Of a DNA stretch of 64,000 nt, positions 51,215 through 60,412 are shown piece after piece. The notes under the pieces are model-generated. The model ran no database searches. It had not been told where the DNA came from and saw nothing but the letters and a program-made list of their open reading frames with translations. The first letter of the stretch is position 1; each line of letters opens with the position of its first letter. The stretch is from Paenibacillus silvestris (GTDB lineage: Bacteria; Bacillota; Bacilli; Paenibacillales; NBRC-103111), in the NCBI RefSeq assembly GCF_009882985.1, contig NZ_WTUZ01000038.1, positions 124,001 to 188,000 on the forward strand. Direction: 5' to 3'. The translations under genes were made by a program, and so were the position numbers.

Positions 51215-53401
51215 TTAGCTTTGCATAATGCGCTGAACGGAATAAACGTCTTTCACACGTTTAATTTTCTCAACAACCGACTGCAAATGATCGATATTTT
51301 TGATCAAAATCGTCATGTGAATCGTGGCCATCTTATTTTTATCGGAACGGCCTGACACTGCCGAAATCATCGTCTTACTCTCGGAAACGGCCTGAAGCAC
51401 CTCGTTTAAGAAACCACGGCGGTCATGCCCTGTAATTTCAATTTCCACATTGAAATTGGATTCCACTGCTTCAGCCCAGTCGACCTCAATCACCCGTTCT
51501 TCTTCGCCCATGCTCGTTGGGATATTCGTACAATCCGAGCGGTGCACGGACACGCCTCGTCCTCTAGTGACATAACCAATGATCAAGTCACCTGGCACAG
51601 GGTTACAGCAACGTGCAAAACGCACAAGGAGGTTGTCTACTCCTTTTACCCGCACGCCGTTCGTAGGTCGGCTTTTGCGCTCTGTCGCGGATTGCGACTT
51701 AACTTCCTTGACCTCCGTAGAAAGTTGAAGCACTTGTGCTTCTTCCGCTTCTTTACGCAGCTTCTCTGTCAGTTTCGTGCAAATTTGTGCAGCTGTTATA
51801 CCGCCAAAGCCAACAGCCGACAGCATATCTTCAATATCGTTGAAATTGAACTTCTTCGCCGCTTCGATCATCTTATCATCGCTCATCAAGGTCGGCGGAT
51901 CTATAGCCAGGCGCTTGAGCTCGCGCTCAATCATGTCTTTGCCTTTTTCGACGTTCTCTTCGCGTTTCTCTTTCTTGAACCACTGCTTAATTTTACTGCG
52001 GGCATGCGAGGATTGCGCAAGCTTGATCCAGTCCTGACTAGGTCCGTAGGAGTGTTTGGACGTCAAAATTTCAATGATATCCCCTGTTTTCAACTTGTGA
52101 TCCAATGGCACAATGCGGGAATTGACCTTGGCTCCAATAGTCCGATTTCCGACCTCCGTATGAATACGGTAAGCAAAATCCAAAGGTACCGAACCAGCCG
52201 GAAGCTCAATGACTTCCCCTTTTGGCGTAAATACAAATACAAGATCGGAGAAGAAGTCCATTTTCATGGATTCCATAAATTCCGAAGCATCATTCGTTTC
52301 ATGCTGAAGTTCCAAAATTTCACGGAACCAGCTCATCTTGTCTTCAAAAGTGCCGGATGGAACAACAGATCCGCCTTCTTTGTAGGCCCAATGTGCAGCA
52401 ATACCGAACTCGGACGTTCTATGCATTTCCCAAGTGCGGATCTGAACCTCCAAAGGCTCTCCCTTGGGACCTATCACTGTAGTATGAAGAGACTGGTACA
52501 TATTCGGTTTAGGCATGGCGATATAATCTTTGAATCGTCCAGGCATCGGTTTCCACAATGTATGAATAATGCCCAAAGAAGCATAACAATCTTTGATGCC
52601 GTCGACAATTACGCGCAGCGCCATGAGATCATAAATCTCATTGAACTGTTTGCCGCGGGAACTCATTTTTTTATAAATACTGTAGAGATGTTTGGGCCTT
52701 CCGGAAATATCTCCTTGAATGCCCATCTCATCCAGCTTCTCTTTGATGCTATGAATGACGTCTTCAATATATTGCTCACGCTCGGTCCGCTTCTTCTGCA
52801 TCAGATTCACGATCCGGTAATACTGCTGCGGATTCAAATAACGGAGGGCTATATCCTCCATTTCCCACTTGATCGTGGAAATCCCAAGTCTATGTGCAAT
52901 CGGACAGAAAATCTCCAGCGTTTCCTCCGCTATGCGGCGCTGGCTTTCCTCCGATTGGTATTTCAATGTGCGCATGTTATGCAGCCGATCCGCCAGTTTA
53001 ATCAGAATAACGCGGATATCCTGCGCCATGGCAACAAACATTTTGCGGTAGTTCTCGTTCTGCTGCTCTTCCTTGGACTTGAACTTAATCCGTTCGAGCT
53101 TCGTCAAACCATCTACAAGCATTGCGCAAGTTTTCCCGAATTTATCTAAGACAGTTTCAAGTGAAACTGTTGTATCTTCAACGACATCATGCAGAAGCGC
53201 CGCAATCACGGATGTGACGTCCATCTGCATGTTCACCAATATATCTGCAACAGCGAGTGGATGCAGAATATAGGGCTCCCCCGATTTGCGCACTTGGCCA
53301 TGATGGGCTTCATCCGCGAACTCATAGGCCTCCCGTATCCTCTGCAAATCATTCTCTTTCAGATAGGTGGCTGCCTTCTCTAACAGCTGCTCTATACCCA
53401 T
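51215..53401 (-). CDS. relA: Bifunctional (p)ppGpp synthetase/hydrolase
   Basis: 728 residues. An HD hydrolase domain with intact HDVVED (LLHDVVEDTTVSLETVL), a synthetase domain (GRPKHLYSIYKKMSSRGK and later EVQIRTWEMH), TGS (FVFTPKGEVIELPAGSVPLD), a zinc-finger/helical region (RFARCCNPVPGD) and a C-terminal ACT domain. Both activities should be present, so this is a Rel/long RSH enzyme. Start ATG 53401 (MGIEQLL...); ATG 53413 nearly touches AAAGGG. Confidence 0.97.
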   Translation of the reverse strand: MGIEQLLEKAATYLKENDLQRIREAYEFADEAHHGQVRKSGEPYILHPLAVADILVNMQMDVTSVIAALLHDVVEDTTVSLETVLDKFGKTCAMLVDGLTKLERIKFKSKEEQQNENYRKMFVAMAQDIRVILIKLADRLHNMRTLKYQSEESQRRIAEETLEIFCPIAHRLGISTIKWEMEDIALRYLNPQQYYRIVNLMQKKRTEREQYIEDVIHSIKEKLDEMGIQGDISGRPKHLYSIYKKMSSRGKQFNEIYDLMALRVIVDGIKDCYASLGIIHTLWKPMPGRFKDYIAMPKPNMYQSLHTTVIGPKGEPLEVQIRTWEMHRTSEFGIAAHWAYKEGGSVVPSGTFEDKMSWFREILELQHETNDASEFMESMKMDFFSDLVFVFTPKGEVIELPAGSVPLDFAYRIHTEVGNRTIGAKVNSRIVPLDHKLKTGDIIEILTSKHSYGPSQDWIKLAQSSHARSKIKQWFKKEKREENVEKGKDMIERELKRLAIDPPTLMSDDKMIEAAKKFNFNDIEDMLSAVGFGGITAAQICTKLTEKLRKEAEEAQVLQLSTEVKEVKSQSATERKSRPTNGVRVKGVDNLLVRFARCCNPVPGDLIIGYVTRGRGVSVHRSDCTNIPTSMGEEERVIEVDWAEAVESNFNVEIEITGHDRRGFLNEVLQAVSESKTMISAVSGRSDKNKMATIHMTILIKNIDHLQSVVEKIKRVKDVYSVQRIMQS

Positions 53402-53473
53402 GCATCTACCCATTCCCTTTAGAGGTTTAAAAAGCGAACTTTTTAATCACTCATCTATAGTCGATTTTTATTC

Positions 53474-53503
53474 ATTATGCCTGCAAGGCAGGCTCCGCGT
53501 CAA
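53474..53503 (-). promoter_or_regulatory. relA promoter with a palindrome in its spacer
   Basis: Minus strand: TTGACG (53498-53503), 18-bp spacer, CATAAT (53474-53479). The spacer contains GCCTGC-N3-GCAGGC, a perfect 15-bp palindrome (53479-53493), in a position where a bound repressor would block RNA polymerase. Confidence 0.55.
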
Positions 53504-53520
53504 CTATGCCATGCTAACCT

Positions 53521-53530
53521 TTCGACAAAA
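53521..53530 (-). promoter_or_regulatory. 0A-box-like TTTTGTCGAA upstream of the relA promoter
   Basis: Minus strand TTTTGTCGAA ends ~18 bp upstream of the -35. It contains the full Spo0A core TGTCGAA. Position would suit activation, but single boxes arise by chance. Confidence 0.3.
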
Positions 53531-53590
53531 AACATCATTTTGCCTCAAATCCTATGAAATATTCCTTCCTAACGGCCTATATCTAAGTAC

Positions 53591-53621
53591 AAAAAAGAAT
53601 CGAATGAAACATTCGATTCTT
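53591..53621 (-). terminator. Intrinsic terminator of the secD-to-apt operon
   Basis: Minus strand: AAGAATCGAATG pairs perfectly with CATTCGATTCTT around TTT, then TTTTTG. Ten bp past the apt stop. Confidence 0.9.
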
Positions 53622-53630
53622 CGCTTTATT

Positions 53631-54143
53631 TTAATATTGAACTAAGGAAACCACATCTATACCCTTAAACTTATTTCGGCCTTCCAAATAGGAAAGTTCG
53701 ATCAAGAACGCTGCTCCTACAATATCTCCGCCAAGCTGCTCAATCAAGTCAATCGAGGATTGAATCGTTCCGCCAGTTGCCAGCAGGTCATCGGCAATCA
53801 GAACTTTTTGACCAGGCTTGATAGCATCCTTGTGCATGGCTAATTTATCTTTGCCATACTCCAAGGCATAATCCACTTCAATCGTCTCGCCTGGCAATTT
53901 GCCGCTTTTGCGAATCGGAATAAATCCTACGCCAAGTGCATAAGCAAGCGGAGCGCCAATTACGAAGCCACGTGCCTCTGGTCCCGCGATGACATCAATT
54001 TCTTTCTCTTTGATCAATTCTTTCAGTTGATCAATTGCTTCTTTGTAGACCGCACCGTTCTGAAGCAGCGTGGTGATATCCTTGAAACGGATACCTGGTT
54101 GCGGAAAGTCCGGGATGACGCGAATGTACTCTTTGAAATTCAT
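53631..54143 (-). CDS. apt: Adenine phosphoribosyltransferase
   Basis: 170 residues. PRPP-binding VLIADDLLATGGTIQSSIDL, adenine pocket GPEARGFVIGAPLAYALG, N-terminal IPDFPQPGIRFKDITTLLQN. Converts adenine plus PRPP to AMP. ATG overlaps the recJ stop by 4 bp; GGAGG is 7 bases upstream. The recJ-apt-relA order is that of B. subtilis. Confidence 0.97.
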   Translation of the reverse strand: MNFKEYIRVIPDFPQPGIRFKDITTLLQNGAVYKEAIDQLKELIKEKEIDVIAGPEARGFVIGAPLAYALGVGFIPIRKSGKLPGETIEVDYALEYGKDKLAMHKDAIKPGQKVLIADDLLATGGTIQSSIDLIEQLGGDIVGAAFLIELSYLEGRNKFKGIDVVSLVQY

Positions 54144-56584
54144 ATAATTTCCTCCAATATGTGGTTTTCTTTATTGATATGCTGGGCAATCCACTGCTCT
54201 AATTCTTTGGCTGAAGAATACATCACGACGGATTCAACTTCCTGACGATTCATTCTATGCTGATAAATACGGGATGCCGTAAGATCTTTCTTCGCTGGTG
54301 ACGCGTGCAGTTTAACGAAAGCCCCTTGTCTTTCAATAAACGCTAACTCCTCAAATACGGATAAAATGAATTGAATCATAGCTGGCGACAAGCCCGATCT
54401 TTTGCTAAATGAGGTCATTAGACGAACATCCTGCACATTCAATGAGCCTTCTTTTTGCAAAGTTCCGTACATCATCTTGAACATTTCGCGAGAAGGCAGT
54501 GTGCTTCCGCTGTCAGGACCTAACTCTGCGAATACGGGATAACAGCGCATCATGCCAAGGGCTTGCTCTATAACGCTTTGTAAGCTAGCTAAACTCCTAG
54601 GGATCGTATAGAGAATGATATCCTTCATTTGAGCAAAATCCAGCTGGCTGGCTGTTTCATTACCTGGCCGTAATCGCCCGCTGTCTTGAACGACCCAGTA
54701 AGGGATGGAGTCGCCAATTTGGAACGATGTGGCAGCAAAAGCTTTCACGTCAGTCTCATCAAAGAGAACGACACCTGGTACTTGATTCTTTGCGTTGCTT
54801 GTAGTCAGGTTATTTTGAAGCATATTCAGCTTGGCGCTTAATTGCCCCGCTCCACGCCAATCAAAGAGCTGCATATGCGTGATCTTCAAATCCTGCATAA
54901 CAATTTGCGGCTTGCGGACGCCATTCCACTCATTGATGGACAGCTCGCCAAGCACATCAACCTTAGCAGCTTGCGTGATAAGTCCTGACAGACTGCCTTT
55001 GCCGAAACCAACGGCTTCCACTGAACAGCTTATTTCATCTTTGGCCTGCGAGAGTGCAAGCTTCAGATGCTGCTTCTCTTTGCCCATGGTCCGGATATCG
55101 TCGAGTGATAAATCGGTGAACATGAACCTAGGCGCCGGGTTGCCCATGCCAAAGGGAGCAAGCTTCTCCAATCCCTCAATGCTGGCAATCGGAACATCGG
55201 GCAAGCTGCACACGGCATCAGCCTTCAAAAGCGGAATAAAATCCTGCTCCGTCAGTGTTGCAGCTGCAAGCTCATTCAGCTTATGTGTGAAAGCCTCCAA
55301 ATGGCTGCTGCTTAAGCTCATTCCTGCTGCCGCTTGATGGCCACCGTAGTGGTCCAGCCACTCTTCACAGACCGTCAGAGCCTTGTGTAAATCAAAGCCA
55401 GCAATGGAGCGTGCTGAACCTTTGGCGATGCCTGTCTGCGGATCTATGCTCAGCACTAAGGTTGGCCGGTAAAATCTGTCCACGATTTTGGAGGCTACAA
55501 TGCCGACTACGCCAACATTCCAGCCTTCCTTCGCAACGACGATCACTTTGTCCAAACCTTGGGCCTGCTGCTCCTCAGCCAGAACAAAGGCTTCTTTCAC
55601 CATGTCTTCAACGATAAGCTGACGTTCTTTATTCAACATATCCAATTCAAAAGCAATTTGCTCTGCCTCGGTTTCATTGGATGTCGTCAATAGCTTAACA
55701 GCGATATCAGCCGCTTCCAATCTTCCGCTGGCATTGATTCTTGGCGCGAGCGAGAAGCCAATGTGCCCTGCTGTCACTTCTTTGCGCTCAATGCCCGAAA
55801 CGCCAATGAGACTGCGGAAACCTGCGTAAGCCGAGTCCTGCATGCGCTGCAGACCTTGTTTGACGATCAATCGGTTCTCGCCATTCAGCGGCATTAAATC
55901 CGCCACGGTACCAAGTGCCGCAAATTCCAGCAGTTCCTCTGGCAGCCTACCTAACAAAGCATGGGCCAACTTGAAAGCAACCCCAACACCTGCAAGGTGC
56001 TTATAGGGATAAGGGCAACCTGGCTTCTTAGGATTGATAACGGACAAAGCTTGTGGAAGGTGCTCAGGAGGCTCATGGTGATCCGTTACGATTACATCTA
56101 TGCCTAACTCTTGACAGTAGGCGATTTCTTGAACGGCACTAATGCCTGTGTCCACGGTAATTAATAGATCTACACCTTGCTCTTTGGCCAGAGCCATCGC
56201 TGATCGATTCAGACCATAGCCTTCACGAATGCGATGCGGGATATACGTATCGAACCGGGCGCCTAAGCCTTTTAACAAATGATACATAAGCGATGTACTG
56301 CTTACGCCGTCTGCATCATAGTCCCCATATATTCGAATAAATTCATTGTTCTGAAGTGCTGTCCGGATACGTTCAACAGCCGGAAGCATCCCGTCGAGCA
56401 GATACGGATCATGATAATACTGAACTCCGCCATGAATAAATTGCTCGGCTTCAGGTACCGTCCGAATGTCTCGGAGAACAAGCAGTCGGGCCACAAGCGG
56501 GTCGATCTGCAGCTCGCGCACAAAAGTTTCTATGAGCATCTCATCTGCATTGCCAATGCTCCATCTTGCCTTTGGTGCTAGCAC
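54140..56584 (-). CDS. recJ: Single-stranded-DNA-specific exonuclease RecJ
   Basis: 814 residues. DHH-family motifs: IYGDYDADGVSSTSLMYHLL, ITVDTGISA, VIVTDHHEPPEHLP, then DHHA1 (HYGGHQAAAGMSL) and a Gram-positive C-terminal extension. Degrades ssDNA 5' to 3' in repair and recombination. Start set to GTG 56584, eight bases after AGGAGG. The ATG 27 bases upstream has no ribosome site. Confidence 0.95.
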   Translation of the reverse strand: MLAPKARWSIGNADEMLIETFVRELQIDPLVARLLVLRDIRTVPEAEQFIHGGVQYYHDPYLLDGMLPAVERIRTALQNNEFIRIYGDYDADGVSSTSLMYHLLKGLGARFDTYIPHRIREGYGLNRSAMALAKEQGVDLLITVDTGISAVQEIAYCQELGIDVIVTDHHEPPEHLPQALSVINPKKPGCPYPYKHLAGVGVAFKLAHALLGRLPEELLEFAALGTVADLMPLNGENRLIVKQGLQRMQDSAYAGFRSLIGVSGIERKEVTAGHIGFSLAPRINASGRLEAADIAVKLLTTSNETEAEQIAFELDMLNKERQLIVEDMVKEAFVLAEEQQAQGLDKVIVVAKEGWNVGVVGIVASKIVDRFYRPTLVLSIDPQTGIAKGSARSIAGFDLHKALTVCEEWLDHYGGHQAAAGMSLSSSHLEAFTHKLNELAAATLTEQDFIPLLKADAVCSLPDVPIASIEGLEKLAPFGMGNPAPRFMFTDLSLDDIRTMGKEKQHLKLALSQAKDEISCSVEAVGFGKGSLSGLITQAAKVDVLGELSINEWNGVRKPQIVMQDLKITHMQLFDWRGAGQLSAKLNMLQNNLTTSNAKNQVPGVVLFDETDVKAFAATSFQIGDSIPYWVVQDSGRLRPGNETASQLDFAQMKDIILYTIPRSLASLQSVIEQALGMMRCYPVFAELGPDSGSTLPSREMFKMMYGTLQKEGSLNVQDVRLMTSFSKRSGLSPAMIQFILSVFEELAFIERQGAFVKLHASPAKKDLTASRIYQHRMNRQEVESVVMYSSAKELEQWIAQHINKENHILEEII

Positions 56585-56620
56585 TTGTGTGTCCTCCTCA
56601 GCGTTTTGCATTGTATAAAA

Positions 56621-57574
56621 TTAGTGTATAACAGATGGGAGCTCGCTGAGCTCTGAATCTGTTGAATGTTTATAGGGATAGCCAGCATCATAAGGGGCTA
56701 CATGGACATACACATCCGAAACATGATGGAATCTTTTCATCAACTGCTGTTTGACCCTTTTGGAAACTTCGTGACCTTCCCAAACCGATACCCTTGGATT
56801 CACGCTGATTTTGACGGAAACCACTACATAATGACCGTGCTCTCTGGCCCTTAAGTCATCGACGGTGATCACACCTTTAATCAGCTGCACAACGGCAATC
56901 AGATCGTCAGCATCCTCCTGCTGTAGAACGTACTCTTGCTTCCTATGTAAAGCTTCCTTGACAAGCGAATACCCCATTTTCAAAATCAAAAGAGAAATAA
57001 TGATTCCTGCTATCGGATCCAAATAGGAAAGGGATGATACATGTAAAAGGTTAGCCAGCGTTGTGCCGAATACTCCGATAAGAGCCACAATAGTAGAGTA
57101 TATATCGGAACGATGCCCTCTGCCATTAGCAATTAATTCCTGAGAGCCCATTTGTTTGCCCATACGGTTCACGTATTGATACATGATTTCTTTGACAACT
57201 AGCGAAAGTCCAAGCACAGCGAGCGCGTAATTCTTGTCAGTATGTTCTTGGGTGGACCCCAAGGCATTTATCGCTGAAATTCCCATCTCGACGCCGATAA
57301 TAAGAACGACGATAGCTAACAGAATGCTTGCGATAGAAACATTCTTTTCTGAACCCTGGGCATGCAGCTCCTCTGGAGGCTGTTGATCCGATCTCAAACG
57401 TATTCGTGCAGCAGATGAAGCTATTGCTCTCGATGCCGAATGTGCAGCATCAGCTAACAAGGCTGAGCTCTGCGCCATAATCCCAACAATACCTTTCAGA
57501 CACGCAAGAGCTGCATGACCGATGATGCCGCCCCATACGGCAAGCTCCGTTTTTTGAAAACGCTCGTCTTTCAC
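56621..57574 (-). CDS. Cation diffusion facilitator family protein with altered metal site
   Basis: 317 residues, six membrane helices plus a cytoplasmic domain (DDLRAREHGHYVVVSVKISV). Helix 2 reads LLADAAHSASRAIASSA, where the family has HxxxD: the Asp is Arg. Helix 5 reads ANGRGHRSDIYSTIV, where the family HHRSD has its first His replaced by Gly. One His and one Asp remain, so ion transport may be changed or lost. Start set to GTG 57574 (GGGGAG seven bases upstream). Between secF and recJ, where B. subtilis has yrvC/yrvD. Confidence 0.82.
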   Translation of the reverse strand: MKDERFQKTELAVWGGIIGHAALACLKGIVGIMAQSSALLADAAHSASRAIASSAARIRLRSDQQPPEELHAQGSEKNVSIASILLAIVVLIIGVEMGISAINALGSTQEHTDKNYALAVLGLSLVVKEIMYQYVNRMGKQMGSQELIANGRGHRSDIYSTIVALIGVFGTTLANLLHVSSLSYLDPIAGIIISLLILKMGYSLVKEALHRKQEYVLQQEDADDLIAVVQLIKGVITVDDLRAREHGHYVVVSVKISVNPRVSVWEGHEVSKRVKQQLMKRFHHVSDVYVHVAPYDAGYPYKHSTDSELSELPSVIH

Positions 57575-57639
57575 GCTGACACTCCCCCTGAACGGATACA
57601 AAGGCCGCGCAACATTCACGCGGCCGGTTATTATGGTTA

Positions 57640-58566
57640 TTACGCTGCAGCTTTCTTTTTAGAACTACGTAGCGATTTTCTTTTCAAGAGGTACCATAGG
57701 GAACAAGCAATAACGATGGAAGAGTAAGCACCACTCGTTAATCCGACTAGCTTAGCAAGTGCGAACAACTTGATGGACTCGCTTCCGAAAATGTACAAAC
57801 AGCCAGCCGCGATCAATACGACGAGAACCGTATTAATATTACGTGCCATCGTCTGCCAAATACTGTCGTTCACCAGAGCAATGAGATCTTCGTCTGTTTT
57901 AAGCTTAGCGAATCTGAGATTTTCACGGATACGGTCAAAAATAACGATTTTATCATTGATGGAATAACCGATTGTCGTCAAGACCGCCGCGAGAAACGGA
58001 AGGTTCACTTCCAGACGGAAAATCGCAAAAACTGCGATAACCATGAATGCGTCGTGAAGAATGGCAATAATGGCAGCAATCGCAAAACGCCACTCAAAAC
58101 GGATACTAACATACACACAAATCAATACGCTGGCAATTGCTACCGCATAAACGGCTTTTAACAGCAATTCTTTGGCTAATTGCGGGTCAACCGTATTGAT
58201 CTCTTTGGAGACTTCAACGCCGTAAGCTGTTGCAAATGCTTTTTGGATTTTATTAACCGCGTCATCGTTAAGCACGTCATCGAAGCGGATCGAGACGCGA
58301 TCACTATTGTTCCCGCCGATTGTCGGGTCTGCATGGTGCGATTTCACGTCACCGCTCGCCCCAAGACCATTCAAAATCTCATCAACTTTGGCTTTATCAA
58401 GCTGCTTCCCTACGACCAGATCGATATTCGTTCCTGCTTTGAAATCGACCCCGAAGTTCATACCCGAGAACAGCATAACAGCTAATCCTATGATAAGAAG
58501 AACAATCGAAATACCAAAAAATCTGTTTCGTGATCTTACAAAATCAAACTTTTTCTTAGAGTCCAC
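57640..58566 (-). CDS. secF: Protein translocase subunit SecF
   Basis: 308 residues, six membrane segments: FFGISIVLLIIGLAVMLFSG with the GVDFKAGTNIDL motif after it, and ATLTTIGYSINDKIVIFDRI-like RND core (AAVLTTIGYSINDKIVIFDR). Works with SecD to pull exported proteins using the proton gradient. GTG start lies inside the secD end (11-bp overlap), with AGGAGG nine bases upstream. Confidence 0.95.
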   Translation of the reverse strand: MDSKKKFDFVRSRNRFFGISIVLLIIGLAVMLFSGMNFGVDFKAGTNIDLVVGKQLDKAKVDEILNGLGASGDVKSHHADPTIGGNNSDRVSIRFDDVLNDDAVNKIQKAFATAYGVEVSKEINTVDPQLAKELLLKAVYAVAIASVLICVYVSIRFEWRFAIAAIIAILHDAFMVIAVFAIFRLEVNLPFLAAVLTTIGYSINDKIVIFDRIRENLRFAKLKTDEDLIALVNDSIWQTMARNINTVLVVLIAAGCLYIFGSESIKLFALAKLVGLTSGAYSSIVIACSLWYLLKRKSLRSSKKKAAA

Positions 58567-59791
58567 GGATTTCTGCCTCCTTCACACCGAAATAACTTGG
58601 CTTTTTCAGCAAGTTGCCTCGTATGATCAGATGGAGCAGCCATCTGGAGAAAAGAACGTTTGTTAAGATACTGATAATAATACTTAACATCGTGATAACC
58701 GCGAATCCGCGAATTGCGCCGTTCCCTACATAGTAAAGAACAATACCGGCAATCAAGTTAGTAACGTTAGCGTCCATAATCGTACGGAAGGAATGCTTGG
58801 AGCCTGCTTTCAAGGAGGAAAGAATGCTCTTGCCCGCCCGAATTTCTTCACGGATTCTTTCGTATGTAATAATGTTCGCATCAACGGCCATACCTGCTCC
58901 GAGTACAAGGGCCGCAATACCCGGCAGCGTTAAGGTTGCATTCATAAAGTCGAAGACCGCAAGAAGAACCCAAACGTACGTAATAAGTGTGAAAGCCGCA
59001 ACAAGTCCCGGTGCCCGATAATACAGGACCATGAAGAGGAAAATCAGGATCGATGCAATCAATCCAGCTCGCGCTGTTTGGTGCAAGGATGCTTGTCCTA
59101 ACGTTGCATCAACACGTTGAATATATTTTTCCGTTAACTTTAGCGGCATTGCCCCCAAGTTAATCATTTTCGCTACTTTAGTCGCTTCCGTTACACTTGT
59201 TTGTGTAATGATCGCTGAATCACTGTCGATCGGGAAATTAACGGATGCTGTTGATTGCACTTGATCATCTAGGTAGATGGACAATGTGCTGCCTACTAGC
59301 TTAGTCGTTACTTCCTTGAATTTCTCTCTGCTTTTCATTTTGATCTCTACAATCGGCTGCTTCGTGTTGGGATCGTAGCTTAATTTCGCTGCGTTCTCCA
59401 CGAAATCAGTACCATTCATGTAAACTGTCCCATCCGGGCCTCTGAAGGTAAGAACAGATGGTTTGGACATCAACGTTCTAACTTCTTCTTCGTTCTCCAC
59501 ACCTGCAAGACGCACACGAATTCGATCTGATCCTTCTGGGTAGACCTCTGGTTCTGCTACACCAAGGGTGTCAGCCCGTTTGGCAAGACTTTCCGCCGCT
59601 TCGGTAAGCGTTTCCTTCGTTAAAGGCTGCCCAGCCGTTAGAGGCTCCGCGGTGTACAAGATTTCAAAACCGCCTTTTAAATCTAAACCAAGCTTGATTC
59701 GTTCTACAAGTCTAGGGCTTGTTGCTCCGATTGCACCGAGAACAATAACAACCGTAAGAAAAAAGAACGATATTCTTTTCCAATCCAGCAT
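58556..59791 (-). CDS. secD: Protein translocase subunit SecD
   Basis: 411 residues, short form. One membrane helix, LGLDLKGGFEILYTAEP (D1 motif), a reduced periplasm-side domain, then five helices with GMAVDANIITYERIREEIRA (D5/D6 region). Partner of SecF; here two genes, unlike the fused secDF of B. subtilis. GGGAG lies 11 bases before ATG. Confidence 0.95.
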   Translation of the reverse strand: MLDWKRISFFFLTVVIVLGAIGATSPRLVERIKLGLDLKGGFEILYTAEPLTAGQPLTKETLTEAAESLAKRADTLGVAEPEVYPEGSDRIRVRLAGVENEEEVRTLMSKPSVLTFRGPDGTVYMNGTDFVENAAKLSYDPNTKQPIVEIKMKSREKFKEVTTKLVGSTLSIYLDDQVQSTASVNFPIDSDSAIITQTSVTEATKVAKMINLGAMPLKLTEKYIQRVDATLGQASLHQTARAGLIASILIFLFMVLYYRAPGLVAAFTLITYVWVLLAVFDFMNATLTLPGIAALVLGAGMAVDANIITYERIREEIRAGKSILSSLKAGSKHSFRTIMDANVTNLIAGIVLYYVGNGAIRGFAVITMLSIIISILTNVLFSRWLLHLIIRGNLLKKPSYFGVKEAEIRGL

Positions 59792-59871
59792 CTCTTGCTT
59801 GTCTCCCTTCGATACTCAATATGCCTATTATATACAGGTCTGAAAATCGAGTCAATTTAAGTCGTTACATG

Positions 59872-59902
59872 AAAAAATAAGCCCTATTCTTAGAATTGGG
59901 CC
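59872..59902 (-). terminator. Terminator after comN
   Basis: Minus strand: GCCCAATTCT pairs with AGAATAGGGC around TA, then TTATTTTTTC. The stem overlaps the last codons and stop of comN (59890). Confidence 0.8.
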
Positions 59903-60246
59903 CCTCTATACATGCTTATCGTCATCCAGTTCATAAACTGGGTCGATTTCAGTGATAAAATGTCGTTCACGATTTGATGAAGAGAAGGGACACCCGTTTT
60001 ACGGTATTTGTCACTCACACAATCCCAGATCTCTTTTCCAGTGACATGTTCATAGCCAAGCAGTACAAATTCTTCAACTTTGCTCAAACATAGATTCTCG
60101 ATAATCTCATTCAGTTCAAGATCGGAGAGGACAACTTCTGCTTCCTCCTCGTCAGCTTTATGGGGGGCTGACTCACTTTCCTCAAGCTCTGTATTCGTCT
60201 TGTCCTCAGGATGATGAGGAACTTGATCATTATCTTCTCCATTCAT
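59890..60246 (-). CDS. comN: Post-transcriptional regulator ComN-like (YrzD)
   Basis: 118 residues. An acidic, disordered N-terminus (~45 residues) precedes the ComN domain: LNEIIENLCLSKVEEFVLLG, HVTGKEIWDCVSDKY and PSLHQIVNDILSLKSTQFMN. In B. subtilis ComN controls comE message and works at cell poles. Gene order spoVB-comN-secDF is conserved. AGGAGG is 8 bases before ATG. Confidence 0.87.
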   Translation of the reverse strand: MNGEDNDQVPHHPEDKTNTELEESESAPHKADEEEAEVVLSDLELNEIIENLCLSKVEEFVLLGYEHVTGKEIWDCVSDKYRKTGVPSLHQIVNDILSLKSTQFMNWMTISMYRGAQF

Positions 60247-60298
60247 AGAGAGATCCTCCTAAGGTCAGTTTATCATGGTTAACTTGACATGTTATTCG

Positions 60299-60340
60299 AT
60301 ATTCACCTGTCCATTTCCTGCCTAATATCGACCTGTCCAT
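60299..60340. repeat. Direct repeat in the comN/spoVB divergent region
   Basis: ATATTCACCTGTCCAT (60299-60314) and ATATCGACCTGTCCAT (60325-60340), period 26 bp, differing at two bases. Between divergent genes, so a regulator site is possible. Confidence 0.55.
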
Positions 60341-60412
60341 AAAATGTTAGCATGAGCTTGACCAACTCCCGCATATTCATAGGATAAGACAAGTATCGGA
60401 AGAGGGTATGGC

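Noticed and set aside
51425..53149. 574-codon open frame antisense to relA
   Set aside because: It is fully inside the well-supported relA gene on the other strand, with no ribosome site, no family features and a His/Phe/Arg-rich shadow composition.
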